Assembly (NCBI GenBank): GCA_040954595.2
Contig: CM082589.2
Span: 12,152,001 to 12,216,000, forward strand
Length of the DNA: 64,000 nt
Direction: 5' to 3'
From: Balanoglossus misakiensis
Taxonomy: Eukaryota > Hemichordata
Made by a program: the position numbers and the translations under genes. Under the pieces are notes generated by a model. The model made no database searches. It saw nothing but the letters and a program-made list of their open reading frames with translations, and had not been told where the DNA came from. Positions 19,590 to 33,369 of the stretch are shown here, piece after piece (position 1 is the first letter of the stretch; each line of letters begins with the position of its first letter).

Positions 19590-20387
19590 GTCAAACAAGT
19601 GAGTATATACTTTCAAGACACCCTGCAAACAAACAAGCAATCTTTATTCCGTAGATCTTTAAGCATATTTATGCATTGTATATTTTGATGTGAAACTTCA
19701 AATTTTATTGGTCTTGTTGCCAAACTTCTGAAGAAATGAGGATATTGTTTTGAAGGGTATTTTATCAGTAGATAACAAATACCATGGCCCTCCATGCAAA
19801 TACCCACATGGTAAATTAAAACTGTTACAGGTGTATTTGATTTAAGCAATAAAACACCCCCAGCCATGGTATACCACGAGATTTTGACCAGTTCACGACA
19901 TATACGCACGAGCGATAGCGAGTGCGTATATGGAGTTGAACTGGTCAAAATCGAGTGGTATACCATGGCTGGGGGTGTTTTATTGCTATTATATTATGCC
20001 AGTATATTGAAACTTTGCATAAAACATTTTAAAAAGGCATTTTCTTTGACTATGATATATGACTGTGGTATATGGCTAATATATCCTGGTCACGTGTCGT
20101 GTCTCGACCAATCAAATAGCGTGATTTACACCATCAATATACTGGTATAATATAATTCCACATATGGATTACATGTGGGATAATATTGGGTGCTGGCAGT
20201 TTCAGTAAATGAACTGCTCTTAAAAGTTGGGTGTCAGGGCACCCTTGACTTCTTATTGTTCAGTTATACATTTAGGAGGCTCAGTTATAGGAGAACCCGA
20301 TAGAACCACAGCTGTAGGAATTAGGGAAATGGTCATACCCTAAAAAACTTATGTCACTACTATTTTTTTTTCATGCCATTGAAACAG

Positions 20388-20504
20388 AACAAACTCCATG
20401 TAGGCCAAGTCCATGCCTGAACAATGGGCGGTGTACTCAGCTGTCTTGTACAACTTATGAGTGTACTTGTCCAGGATGTTTCACCGGCACACACTGCAGC
20501 CAGT
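20388..20504 (+). CDS. EGF5 copy, U2 (intact)
   Basis: Same protein as U1, including NNGRC. Confidence 0.8.
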
Positions 20505-20895
20505 GTAAAACTCATTAAAACAAACATTTGTCATGCAGGAACTAACATTTACAATCATGTCTCAATACATTGTCTGTTGGTCATACTTTATATTTTCATC
20601 TTCAGCATCACACCTTGGTCCTTGGGAATCGGTCACCTCAAAAATGATGTACAGCTGAAAGAAAACATGTTTATTTGAAGAAAAAACTGTTGATCGTTCA
20701 TGAAAATTTTCCCTACACAAGATACATATACAGAGATTTTCATAGCCCCATAAGTGCGTCCCAGAATGAGCAAGTTGTTTTTGGAAGTGAAGTTCCGTTC
20801 AGTATTTACAGTAATGGTAATGATGATGTTTTCATCAAACAGATTTTGAAAGTAAATATTGCTGAGATAACATTAGGTTGCACTTTTTATTGCAG

Positions 20896-21018
20896 TCCAA
20901 GATCCATGCCAGCGAAACAGCTGTCTCAACGGGGCTGTATGTAATGCAGTGGCCAACTCCTGCACGGCATATACCTGTGCCTGTACTGGTTGCTATGAGG
21001 GTAACCGTTGTGAAATAT
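20896..21018 (+). CDS. EGF6 copy, U2 (intact, first Cys present)
   Basis: It reads QDPCQRNSCLNGAVCNAV: codon 20907-20909 is TGC (Cys), where U1, U3 and U4 have GGC (Gly). All eight cysteines are present, making this the only fully intact EGF6 in the window. Confidence 0.82.
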
Positions 21019-21596
21019 GTAAGTTTCTGACGTACCGTAAATGACAATCTTTTGGGCACTTTCTCTTCATGGCAATTGAATTGTGTGGTAACTTCTCATT
21101 TCTAAAATTTCCCCAAGAGAAAAGAAAGGAAAAGGAAACAGAAATTTCATTTGTATGTCCGTGCAATTTAGGATAGGCACGAACTTGTGAGGAAGTGTAC
21201 GAAGTTGGATGTTTTCATCACTCAAATATACAAGAGTTGCCTCTTGAAGACTAGTGTCTGTAGAGATAATTGTGCATGTGAGGTAATCTCTCCTAAGGTG
21301 GTGCACACCTCTTAGTATTAAGTAAAAGAGACGTCCTTAATTATCCTTACTATTTGGCTTGAAAAATCAATCTTACTAGGTGTTCTGATTAGAGAGGTGT
21401 CCATAAAGACAGGTTTTACTGTATTACCCAAAATAGAGACATTGTCCCTTCATCATATACTTAATGTGTGTTCTGGGTATGGTTCCAGTATAATGCTTGT
21501 GTCAAAGGATTTTGTTGTGGTGCAGGAATCATCTTTGGTTGAGGTGTAGCCATCTGCATTTCATGTGTTTTAAACTATTTTTTTTTCTGATTGTCA

Positions 21597-21716
21597 TTAA
21601 CCCATGTGATCAGAATCCGTGTCAAAATGGAGGCTATTGTTCCAAAACACCAAATTCTTATACTGACTACACCTGTTACTGCCAGTAGTGTTGGACTGGG
21701 GCCATCTGTGCCGTAG
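21597..21716 (+). pseudogene. EGF7 copy, U2 (TAG, no acceptor)
   Basis: Stop and missing acceptor are the same as in U1. Confidence 0.78.
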
Positions 21717-22110
21717 GTGTGTCGAATTACTGTTTTATGACACAGCGTGGTATATAAACCCTCATTTTTGGTATTCTCAATGTGATAGATGGACCCATAC
21801 ACCAATAAATGGGGTGGAAGCATTACTAAGTTTCATCCTTTCAAAATTTGCTGATGTAGGGTCAAAATTGAGTGTGAGGTGCATGTTAAAAAGGAAAGCC
21901 TTCTGTATCATGTTGATGGCACATTTTTTTAATTTTTCAAGATTCTTACAGAAAAATCCTAGCAATAGCATCATTATGTTATTTTAAATGTAAAGGTTTG
22001 AAACAAGGAATGAAGACATTGCTCACATATTTAAACGAAATGAACATCACAAGTACATGTACAAGTTTTTGACAAGCAGGTAATTGATACTTTCCTTTTT
22101 GTTTTGGCAG

Positions 22111-22230
22111 CCATTGATCAGTTATACCCTATGCCTTGTCAAAATGGTGGCACATGCGTTGCGTGAGACGGCTGTTTCCTGTTTGACTGTATGTGTACCG
22201 AATGCTTCACTGGTGCCACATGTACAATGC
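22111..22230 (+). pseudogene. EGF8 copy, U2 (TGA)
   Basis: The TGA after TCVA is kept. Confidence 0.8.
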
Positions 22231-22525
22231 GTAAGTACTAACCAATATTATTTTATTCAATGCAAAACACTTGTTATATATTATATAATATAAGTACGGT
22301 ACACATATTAAAGCCCTGGTAACTCAAACTTTGGGCTAGCTTAATGTTATCACTATTTTTGTTTTCGGTTGCAACTGTGGTTTCTTGTCACACTCTAAAG
22401 GATTTCACAGCATTTGGTTTTTCAAAACAGCCCTTTGGTTGTTGTCATGTATACATGTACATGACTGTGGAGTGTAGTTTGTAGATTCTGTAATTTTGAC
22501 AATATCTTGACTGCACATCCCACAG

Positions 22526-22648
22526 CTGTCAACCAGTGTCAACCCATCCAGTGTCGGAATGGTGGAAACTGTGTGCTGACGCCCAATTGGTGTACTGAAT
22601 TCACATGCTCCTGTACAAGCTGTTACTCCGGCGATTTATGTCAGACAT
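22526..22648 (+). CDS. EGF9 copy, U2 (intact)
   Basis: No change from U1; the donor is gtgagt. Confidence 0.82.
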
Positions 22649-23032
22649 GTGAGTGATTTTAAATTTCAGATGAAGAGGAACATAATAACATAACACATAA
22701 TCGGCTTGCAGTTGGTTTCTTCCAACCTGTATCAAACAGTGAATAACGACACAATTTTGGGGAAATTTATTAAGAATGTGTGTGCCATAAAAGGGGATTG
22801 TGTATTTGACCAAATAACAACCTGCACCGTATGGTACACTAAGACACTATTACACCTGTGTCAAAATTTCATTACGTTTCTTTTGTTGAACATGGAAGAA
22901 ATTTGTCACAGTGATGTTCTGTTGACCAACTGAGATTTTTACCACTCAACCCTGACTGCACAAATCTGTTTAAAGTATATGTAGTAAATATTAACTGTAC
23001 ACAATTTATATCACTTTCTCTTCTGTGCACAG

Positions 23033-23149
23033 ATTTGAATCCGTGTCAGCCCAACCCTTGTCTAAACAGTGGATTCTGCCAGCAAGTGTCCTGCACCGAG
23101 TTCAGATGCCAGAGTCCACGCTGTTTCATCGGAACCACGTGCGCTGAAC
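23033..23149 (+). CDS. EGF10 copy, U2 (one Cys lost)
   Basis: CQS in place of CxC, as in U1. Confidence 0.78.
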
Positions 23150-23596
23150 GTAAGCAAACCAGTGTCAGATTTCCCGCACAAAGTAGAAATCGCTGGGCTT
23201 TGTCATTGATATTGTCTCAATAAAGTTGCCTGTGATTGTGCAGCTAACCAAGAGACTTATATGCACTACGGTAGCCATGATGAATACTTTCATTGACTCA
23301 AATGCTCATCAGTGTAGATGTTGCTATTTTTCCAACCGTAAATTGAAACATCAGAAAGTTATGACATCAACTACCCCCACCCCCACCCCACCCACCCCCA
23401 ACTAGTAAATATTATAAGATTCAGTAATTATGATAAAGATGGTAGCACCAAGCTTGGATCAAGTGGTCTTCATTATCCTTCACACATGAACATGATCACA
23501 CGGATGTGCAATCTTCTGACAGTCTGCTACAGATTTCACTTCCCACTCAAGTGTGTAAGACCCTAATGTGATACTTTTCATTTCTCTCACCCTTAG

Positions 23597-23719
23597 CGAT
23601 CAACCAGTGTCTTCTAAACCCATGTCTGAATAACGGAGTGTATCAGCCACTTCAAGGCTCCTGCTCAATCTACACCTGCAACTGTCCAACCTGCTACACT
23701 GGGCAAACATGTGTTACAT
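23597..23719 (+). CDS. EGF11 copy, U2 (Cys to Tyr)
   Basis: The acceptor tract is tttctctcacccttag, stronger than in U1. The Tyr is shared. Confidence 0.78.
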
Positions 23720-25656
23720 GTAAGTCACAAGTTTTTAGGTCCCATTGGTATGTACCATGGGAACTTATGGGATTGGTTACGTCTGTATGTATGGATGGAT
23801 GGATGGATGTATGTCTGTATGTCCGTCCACATGAAAAACTTGAAAACCGCAGCGCGTTTGACCTCGATATTTGGCGTGTAGATGCAGGCAGGGCTGTAGA
23901 TGGGAGTTTGTTCAAATGAAGATGTCATTGCCAAAAATATGCAAATTAGCTGGGAAAATGTGAAATTGGTCAAAACTCAAAAACTGGACAACCACTGGTC
24001 ATATTGATTTGAAAAATGGTATGCATGTACCTTATATCAACCTCATACAACCCTGTATGTTTTGAGCTAATATTATCGATTTCCTATTTTTTTGCATTTT
24101 TTTGTATTTTTCCATGTTAGTGGTAAAAGTCTTTGAAATTTAGTATGAAGCCTCCTAATGTTGTCTAAGTAACCATAGTTTTGTTCAAATTGTTGCAAAA
24201 TTTGCATATCTATAATTTTGAGCATTATTTGCCATTTTTGGTCAAAAAATGTTTTTCTTTAAAACCTCATGCCAGATTGCTTTGCAATTTGGTAGGCATG
24301 TTCGTAGGGGTAACCTAAATAATATGTTGTAAAAAATGTGATATTTGCATAAATGTGTTATCGGGGAAACTTTTGCAATTTTTGTCAAAAATTGTTTTCA
24401 CTGAAACCGCTTGTCCTATTGCATTGAACTTAGGCAGCATGTTCCTTGTAGTGATTGAAGTAAGATATTGTACAATTTTGGTGATATTTTCATATTTGTG
24501 TTTTTGCCACTTTTGAACAAATATTTTCTGTGAAACTGCTTGTTGGATTGCTTTGAAATTAGTTTTTTCTCTGATTGCTTTGAAATTTAGGATATAATTT
24601 CATAACACATACCTGTATATGTGCAACTTTTATTCAATTCTGAGATCAGAAAGATTAAATATTTAGCGAGTTTTTTTGGTAAGTTTCTTTGTTTTTGGTT
24701 AGCAAATCTTCTCCTAAACAAATTGTCCAGTTGTTTTTAAAGTTACTATTTACAAGGAGTTGTTACCTCGAACAAAGACATGTTTACATAACTTAAATAG
24801 GCCAGCTGTTACAGAGACCACCAGCTATCACATTTTAATTACCAGTGGCAGGTCAGTGTGTGTCTGTTCCAGGGCTGACTGAAAGAAGTTGCTTCGCATA
24901 TGTGTTTGTGTACAGACAATTTTTGGTCAATTTCTTTTTCTAGCACCACTTGTAAGACTGCCATGACACATGACAGTTTATTGGGCATGTTCCTTGTTAA
25001 TGTTTTTACATTGCATATTTCTATATGGTCAGATCATAAGTGCTTGCAAATGTCACCTGTAATTTTTATTCTGCTGTGTCACTGTTTCCGCATAATCCTC
25101 AAATGTCATCAGATCTCCGAATGTGATGAAAACAGTGTGTTTTGAGTGGGTTTTTTAATGACCTTTTGGGTTAAAAGTGGCAAAAATGGCAATTTTGTCT
25201 TCAAAGGGGTCAATAAGACTGACTTTTTTGGAATCAGCACCATTTTTTACATTGAATGGACTAGTCTGCTCAAACTTTCCTTACCAAAAATTCTGTTTAA
25301 TCTTCTGTAACATGTATACTAGTGTACATGTAGCTGCCTGATAGTTTGCCCTGTGTGTGTAATTGCTGAGTGACATAACGCATTCTGTGATTGATGCAGT
25401 CACGTAACCACCAATCGAACGATTGTTATAAGGAGAACTGCACGACCTTTAACCGCATTAGCATACCTGATTTTTAGGGCTCGATATTACCTCTGAGGAC
25501 GCAATATTTAAGTTGAAGTTTTTTTATTTTATCATATTAGAGCAAGAAGACTTGTCTTTTATGTAAAAGAAATAGACCCTAATATACAGAGTGCATTTTG
25601 AAACGATAGGCAGTTCCGGCCCATAGCCTAATTCTTCATTTTTCTGTCATGCGTAG

Positions 25657-25772
25657 GAATTGATTAGTGCTAACAACCCATGTCAAAATGGCAGCACTTG
25701 CCAACCCTAACCTCGTGTGTGGCATTGACGTGCACCTGCCAAGGATGCTTTACTGGGAGCGCTGTGAAAATT
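25657..25772 (+). pseudogene. EGF12 copy, U2 (decayed)
   Basis: 116 nt with the same frameshifts, carrying the tactgggagc variant shared with U1. Confidence 0.7.
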
Positions 25773-26168
25773 GTCAGTCAGTTTCTTTTGTCAAATTAAT
25801 CAATATGTGTGGGACTGCTATACATGTATATAAAACAGAATACTGCGATGGAAAATTCTATAACTTAATGTTTCAGTGGATATATGACTTAAAGTTAGCA
25901 GTATGCAGTGAATTCAACAGAAAGTGTAATTTCCTCTTGTGTGAGCTCTGTGCGACTGTGCCAATGAAAATCTCACCACAAACAAAAATGACAGGTATAC
26001 ACTGTATATTAGCAGCTTTGTCTCTGTAATAGCCATAGTGTTTTGAAGTTGAAAACTTGCAAAGTGTGCAGTTTTATTCACACTACAAAGGAAACATTGT
26101 TGAAACGGATTATCTGTGTACATTGTCAAACTGTACACTTGTCGCGAGATTTATTCTCAATTATATTA

Positions 26169-26600
26169 CTAGTATATCATGCTACCGTCTGCAACTCTGA
26201 TTGGACGAGAGCTAAATCCAGCGATGCTAAAATACTCAATAATGCACTGCTGGCAGTGGTAAAACGGGCTTTCTGTTTGCCACATGGGTTTGTTCTTTAG
26301 GTTGTTGTATGTGTTTACACCCATCATGTTTATTGTAGAACCAGGGTCGATCAGTGAGGCAACTGCTGTTTGTTCTATCTGCACTGTTACTCGAGGCCTC
26401 CTGCCATTTGATTGTTGTACAGTGAAGCAGTATTCATCTCCCGAGCTGTCTTCCACTTTATGCACAGCTTTGACAGTTTTATCCTTGTCTACCCTATTTG
26501 CCTTGCCTTTTGAATGGTAGCATTTGGCTAAATGGTTAGGTTTGCCACACTTCCTGCATGACTTGCCTTTAGCTGGACATACTGAGTCATGTGGTACCAT
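26169..26600 (-). pseudogene. Gag/protease relic, U2
   Basis: 143 codons, identical protein to the U1 copy, with D-P-G at the protease site. Confidence 0.75.
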
Positions 26601-27916
26601 TATTAAAATAGGGGCCAGTCATCAAAACGTAAGTGAGCCAAAAAACTACAGGTCAGATAAATTGTTTTCTCGTAAATTCAACATTAGAATCAAATTTGGC
26701 GTTGGAAACAAACGGCGGGTCGCCAGTTCCTGGTCTGGAGGCTGGTAGAGTCACGTCTTGAAGACTGGCCCCTATTTTAATAATGGCATTGTCATGACCG
26801 GCCAACCTTTGACCTCGGAGACCACAATGTAGAGCTATCGATCAGCTTTTCGCGTTTCAATCAAACATTGCAATCACGGGCTAAAATCACTAACTAGTTG
26901 ATACCTTTTTCGGTGTTTCATCTAACCTTTGAAAGGAGTATAATAAAAATGAAATGACCGCACGTAATGTGCATTTCTTGTTCACGTGTGGGGACTATAT
27001 GTGTGCGTAATGATCCAAATGCAAGGGGTCGTGTGAACAGGCCTTAAATAATGAGTTTGCGTTAAATAATGAGTTTGCGTTAAATAATAAGTTGACGAAC
27101 GGCGCGAGTGCATTTTTTCATGGTTTAGAAATCACTTATTTATATATAATTCATTATATAATGTAAATCACTCATGATATATATATAATAGACTTGCACT
27201 TAAATTATTTATAAATCACTCATGATATATATATAATACACTTAAATTGTTTTTATTTATAAATAATTAATTATATATAAATAATTATGTACATCACTCA
27301 TGATATATATATAATAGACTGACACTGACATTGTTTATAAATAATTTATTATATATAAATAAAAGAGCATAAAATACATTTTATGTATATAATTGAATCG
27401 ACTTGAAATTATTTATAAATAAATTGTCAGGACTTAAATGGTTTGCAAATCTATAATTACATACATATAAGTATGTTAAATAACGACTTTTGAACAAATA
27501 ATTTAGCTAAATAATAAGTTAACACATGGCACCCCATACAAACATTACGTCCAGTCCAAATATTCTGCCAATTTTACATCCAATGCATTCAAATAGTGGA
27601 CTGCTTCGCTTTCATCCAGTTTTCATGTGCATCGTATAAGTAGACTTTTGTTTTGTCCCGTCTTTTCACCGAATTTGCTCTTTTCCAAATCTCCGACACA
27701 GACTATGATCGTCACATTCTTGTCTGTTGTTAGAACAGCACACTGCCATATGGCATTGACTGTATACAGTTTCTGTTACCAATATCTCTGGTTTGGCATT
27801 TTCCTGTCCTCAATCTTTTGCCAGGGATTTTTGTGTCCCCAACCCGCGTGAGAATCCCACGTCTTTGAAGGTATGACTGTGACTATAAGATTCTATAAAT
27901 CTCTGTTTATTTTCAG

Positions 27917-28047
27917 CACAAACATCATGTGCTGATTGCCCAGCTGGTAACCAATGTCCAAATGGTAACACTGTGATTTTATGCTCGGCTGGTTATTACA
28001 GTTCGGCCTTGGACAAAGGATGTCTCGCTGTACCTCTTGCATAACAG
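27917..28047 (+). pseudogene. GCC1 copy, U2 (frameshift)
   Basis: 131 nt, same lesion as U1. Confidence 0.72.
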
Positions 28048-28301
28048 GTAAACTTCTACCCACCAACCTTTATTTCCAACATCAAACATTAGGTCAGGTA
28101 ATTTACTAACTGAAAAATAGGATGGGAACATTTTCCATTTCTGTATTTAAAATTTACTGATATAATATATGAATGAAAAAATGACAATTTTTCCAAATTT
28201 GAATAGACCTCTATTTATGAAAATAATTAAAATTTGCGCCAATTTTTTACAGTGGTATTCAAAGGTTAACTTGGTGTGTATATTCTTTGTTTGATTTACA
28301 G

Positions 28302-28435
28302 ATCAGCCGGTGCTGAACAGTGTACTATTTGTGAGCAAGGGTACGCCTGCACAGATCCCAGTGCATCGCAATTCAAGTGTACCAAGGGTTACGTGTCATT
28401 GGCTGGTGCAACAAACTGTACCAGATGTACAAATG
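28302..28435 (+). CDS. GCC2 copy, U2 (open)
   Basis: Protein identical to U1. The following duplication reads caagtcagtgc as in U1. Confidence 0.7.
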
Positions 28436-28542
28436 GTAAGATTGTGGTACTTGTTCAGTTTGCTGTGTGATGAAACTGAGTGGTATGTGTGTATGCATGT
28501 ATGTGTTTACAACAGATTTTCAAGTCAGTGCGACTGGGGTTA

Positions 28543-28574
<32 letters not shown>

Positions 28575-28818
28575 TACAACAGATTATCAACTCAGTGCGA
28601 AATCTTGCGAGACCCGGTTAGCCATGTGAGATCTCGCAGAGTCTTATGATATTCAGAAAATGGTTGATTAGAAATGACGTTTAATGTCCTCCAAAGAATT
28701 TTCTACATGCCCGTATACTTGTCTCAGAATTATGAAGTGAATCATCTCAAGTAATTTGTTATTTTAAATGACACTGTATCACAAATACTTCACTAAAAAC
28801 CTCATTTTCTTTAATCAG

Positions 28819-29016
28819 ATGAAATAAGTGAGGAGCCTGCACGCACATCCCGTCTTCTGTGCCCTGCTGGACAATCGTGTTCAGATCCAATGTAAGATCC
28901 GCTTGACTGTGGCAATGGTGAATATGCTATGGAAGGCGACGGCACATGCACGCCTTGTCCAGCAGGATCCAAGTGTCCAACCATGTCACCCGTAGTTGAT
29001 TGTTCAACAGTTACTG
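28819..29016 (+). pseudogene. GCC3 copy, U2 (TAA)
   Basis: The TAA after SDPM is kept. Confidence 0.78.
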
Positions 29017-29241
29017 GTAAGTTGGGCTGCAAATTACTCTTATGACTTCCCTGTGTTATAGCATGACATACACAGAAAATTAAACTGTTATGCTCATTGG
29101 AGTTGATATTGTGATGCACTTTGAAAAACACAATGATTCCACTGAAGAGGTATTGTACAGTAACACCTGTGATTACGGACATCTCTCTAATAAGGGATCG
29201 TTGGACCAAACCAATCGTTCTTTGAATTTTTTCTGTGATAG

Positions 29242-29338
29242 GTTCATACTCGCTAGGTTCGGCCAAGTCCTTCTGGTTATGAATGCACAACTACAAATGT
29301 CACACAGTGCGCTACAGGGAAGTAAAGTGTTGAAGGAG
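29242..29338 (+). pseudogene. GCC4 copy, U2 (TAA)
   Basis: The TAA after ATGK is kept. Confidence 0.7.
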
Positions 29339-30268
29339 GTAAGTCTTGAAATCTCTTTTCTTCTGGTCTCGATTTGAACATGGTTCCACAAGTTGTTTAC
29401 ATCACTTGTAGTTTTACATATTTTTTTAGTTCAACAGCTATGCTATACATGGTGTCCTGAGAAGTCGACCAGTATGAGAAGTCGGTATCGGCCAGTACGA
29501 GAAGTCGGCCTGTGGGAGAGAACCCTGGTACTTTGTGTTATATATAACTGTTTCACTACGAAATGTTTCCTTGATGTACAGGAGCTGAGATATTTGTACA
29601 AATAGCCGATGAATTTTAAAACTGTCTGTTCACTTTTCATGTACGTCACCGGGGTACGACAACATCAGTCACCTGCACTTCTTGAGCTGCGCCAGTAGTC
29701 TGTTCCTTGTCACGTTTGTTTGTTTGGTGTTGTCTCAGAAAGTATGAATATACACATACATCTTCTATGTATTTTAGTAGGCTTTGAAACAACTCCCTTT
29801 AATCAGAAATGTCACAGGAATTTGGCGAACAACCTAAGCTCCTTACGCGGATACGGGGATGGGGAACTGGTACGGATGCCAGACGCCATTATTTGAAATG
29901 ACGCCATTGTGTTGTCAAGAATTTGGGAAATCCGTCCAAATGAAAATATTTAGTGCAATTATATTTTATTAAGTGTTGTTATAAGTAATCTGGGTCATCA
30001 CTGCACTATTCGGGTACAAGTTCAACAACTGGCCGACTTCTCATACGCGCGTAGTGGCTGACTTCTAATCTGGCCGACTTCTCATGTATTCCTATACATT
30101 AGTGAAAATTGGGGAAACTGGTGTTTTCAGACAACTTATGAAGTCCCTTTCGCAATATTAACTCTAAAACAGCGGGTGATATTCCTTTTAAAATTTAACC
30201 AAATAAGCATACTTGAACTCTGTCATATCGGCAAAACACTCACTACACAAGCTGCTGTTATTCTACAG

Positions 30269-30485
30269 ACATGACATGTGCTGATTGCGGCGTAGGTAAC
30301 TACTGTCCAGATGGGTCAGACAGCCCCATTCCTTGTCCATCAAGTTATTATGCTGACACAGCCACAGAAGTATCCTGTACCCCTTGCGATCCAGGCTGTC
30401 AGTGTGCAGCAACATCACCCACTTGCCTGCACATCAAGAACCTACTCTCTGGGACCATCAACAACATGTACTCCCCTTCTACCAG
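30269..30485 (+). CDS. GCC5 copy at the U2/U3 join (open)
   Basis: Complete exon, same protein as 15372-15588. Confidence 0.75.
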
Positions 30486-31305
30486 GTTTGTAGTCGTCTT
30501 AGTCGTAAAAACATATTTAAGGTGTTGGGCACCTCGAAATAAAGGGTCGTCTGATCATGTTAAAATTAATACTGATGATACTATGACTTCTAAACATTTA
30601 ATCTATGGAATAAAAATTGGGGGTCAACCATCTAGAGTTTTGAAAAAGCGCCCTTTATCTAGCACCTCTTTCAGATTTTGCCAGGCTCGTAGATTTTTGT
30701 AAAATGGCCTCAAAAATAAGAATTTTGGAAGGTTTGTCATATTTTTTCACCATTGTAGAATCTAAATGTTCTGAATTATTTTATTTTTAGCAATTTTGAG
30801 ATTGCTTCATGTTCAGTATGATAATCGCATGTCAATACAACTGTTACATTAAAGGAAAAGTTCAAATCCGCCTAAAACCACATTGCATTGGTACCTAGTT
30901 AAGTTGTCCTCACTTCTGACGCAAAATTTTGATGTGCAATGCACGTGTCTGTGAAATTGACGAATAAAAAAATTGTATACCAGTGCAAAATTAAAAACTC
31001 CCTGTGCAGCCTTCTTGGCAACTGCATGCTGGGAAAAGTACTCGGATGATGACGAAAAAGTTTCGGGGTTCCGGGTAGTGCTACCCCGGAATACAATGTT
31101 GGGTGCAGACTCCAACTATGGAAAAGAGATGCAGAATGTCATGTGATATAGTAGTGAAAACAAATACACGTTGGTTCACGTATTTCAGCTCTCAGCAATC
31201 AGGGTGCATTAAAAGGCCTTGATTGGTGTGATATTCACAATTGATGATTATAAATACTTACAGTTGTATACTGTTTTATTTTGTAAATATTGTGTACATT
31301 TGCAG

Positions 31306-31435
31306 CAATGAATCCGTGCGAACACAAACCTTAACCCATGCCGGAATGCTGGTACTTGCCAAGCAATCCAGGGATCTTGTACAGGCGTCACATGTCTATG
31401 TGCTGGCTGCTACCTGGGCTTCACATGTGAAACAC
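31306..31435 (+). pseudogene. EGF1 copy, U3 (frameshift)
   Basis: Same 130-nt form with the extra T. Confidence 0.8.
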
Positions 31436-31668
31436 GTGAGTACAGTACTTTGTCATTTATTAAAAAATCTAAGTGCTGAGGTACATTGTAGTAATAATAG
31501 CAGGTGTAGTCATTATCATCATCATCATCATCATCTTTAAGTCAGTCATATGATCGGTAATAAAAACAGTAAAATCACCAGTATAAAAACATAACAGAGA
31601 AATAATGAACGTGTACTGGTGTTACCATAGGTAACTGTTGTATAAAATTTTGAATTCCTGTCTTCCAG

Positions 31669-31791
31669 TTCCTAATCCATGCTTCACTAGTCCTTGTCTC
31701 AATGGAGGTACCTGCCAACAACAGGCAAATTCTTGTACTGCCACCATTGGCATGTGCACAGAGTGTTACTAGGGAAACAGGTGTGAGACAA
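31669..31791 (+). pseudogene. EGF2 copy, U3 (TAG)
   Basis: Stop codon kept. Confidence 0.8.
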
Positions 31792-31885
31792 GTAAGTTTG
31801 AATCTATAGCAGTTAATAATGATAATTATCATTTTTTTTTATTATGATTTAAACTTCACTGATGTTGTACAAACACAAAAATAGA

Positions 31886-32369
31886 AATAATAATAATAAT
31901 AATAATAATTTATTTGTATAGCGTCAGTATCCACAAAAAATGTGATCAATGACGCTTAAAGCAAAAGTACAATACAACACAACAAATGGCTAAAAAACAG
32001 ATTTAAAAAGTAAAGTTTTAACATTTGATTTAAAAACAGATAAGTCTGGTGCCTGGCGAATGGTGAGTGGAAGATTATTCCAAAGAATTGGAGCAGCAAC
32101 AGTAAAAGCACGATCACCATAACTCTTGGTGCGTGATCGAACAGGGCAGAGTTTGAACTGATCAGCTGACCTCAAATTGCGACACGGAACATATAGATTA
32201 GTCATGCTAGAAAGATAGATTGGACCAAGTTTATGAATGGATTTAAAAATGAGAACTAACATCTTAAAAACAATACGCTCTGTAACAGGTAGCCAGTGCA
32301 ACTGATACAAAATTGGAGTGATGTGACAGGTGATTTTTGAACGAGTAACAATTAGAAAGGGACAGCAGC
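31886..32369 (-). mobile_element. LINE 3' relic, U3
   Basis: The reverse transcriptase end is at 31990-32310 with the same protein as U1. Confidence 0.85.
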
Positions 32370-32577
32370 TTAGCTCTATTCCTTTTCCAAAGTGTTTGTT
32401 CTTTTAAACTACCTGTTTTTTATTTATTCTGATTATGCTAATATGCTAATTTGTCAATTTTGTCACATCACAATTTTTGTAGGAAACTCACCCCTGGGAA
32501 TTTTTTTCAGCCACTGACATACATTCATAATCACATGACATTGATGATCATGGAAAATTTGACCCTTTTCCTTGTAG

Positions 32578-32700
32578 GACTCAACCAGTGTCCACCAAAT
32601 CCGTGCCAGAATGGTGGCTTCTGTCAACCGGCTCGAAATTCCTGCTTTGATCTCACCTGCATATGTACTGGTTGCTACAAAGGTGATAGGTGTGAGATAT
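32578..32700 (+). CDS. EGF3 copy, U3 (intact)
   Basis: EGF module unchanged. The private ttgtcaatttt variant lies about 120 nt upstream, in the intron. Confidence 0.82.
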
Positions 32701-33254
32701 GTAAGTATACAGCGCAGTCTCTTTTACCTTTTGTCTCTGATGCATTCAAATACTGCATGTTTCCTGAGCATAGGTGTAGCCATCACCACAGCAGAGCTTG
32801 GAGCGTTCTTGACATCGAATGCAAGATTACACTCTTCCCAATCAAAATCACTTTCGTAGCGCATAATGTCTTGATTGTCTTAGTTCAAGAAACATTATGC
32901 GCGACTGGCCAATTTTACAGCCTTTTGTCAACGCACATCCACTATGGAAATTCTCACTCCAGGCCAGATAGTGTAAATTTACATATGAGTCTACAGGTAT
33001 GCTTGAAGTCAAGTCAAGCATTTGCAAGGAACCCTCCTCCAGTAAACAGGTCTTTGATTTCATGAAGGGAAGCCCTTGCCTCACAGTCACTGCCACATGA
33101 TCTATGGAGGTGTGAACAACTTGATACCAGCCTAATATAAGTTGTAGGCACAATCACTCCACACACCCTTGCCATAATTCTGCAAGGTTTTTGCCATATC
33201 TGTACTGTAGAATGAGTAGCAAGGAATAAAATGGCGTCCTTTCTTAATTTCCAG

Positions 33255-33369
33255 TGCAAAACCCCTGTGATCCCAACCCATGTATGAATGGTGGATTTTG
33301 CCAGCAAACATCGTGCAATTTCTATTCATGCCAGTGTGTGAACTCTTACACAGGTGACATCTGTCAAAC
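33255..33369 (+). pseudogene. EGF4 copy, U3 (split by transposon)
   Basis: Exon end bases are at 34495-34496 after the element; the donor is at 34497. Confidence 0.82.

Larger units (their letters stand above)
15435..30331 (+). repeat. Tandem unit U2 (14.9 kb)
   Basis: Second copy, 14,897 bases. Private features include a shorter TTTG run near 29718 (8 bases fewer), a G at 16149 where the other units have A, and a cysteine codon in EGF6 that U1, U3 and U4 lack. Confidence 0.97.
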
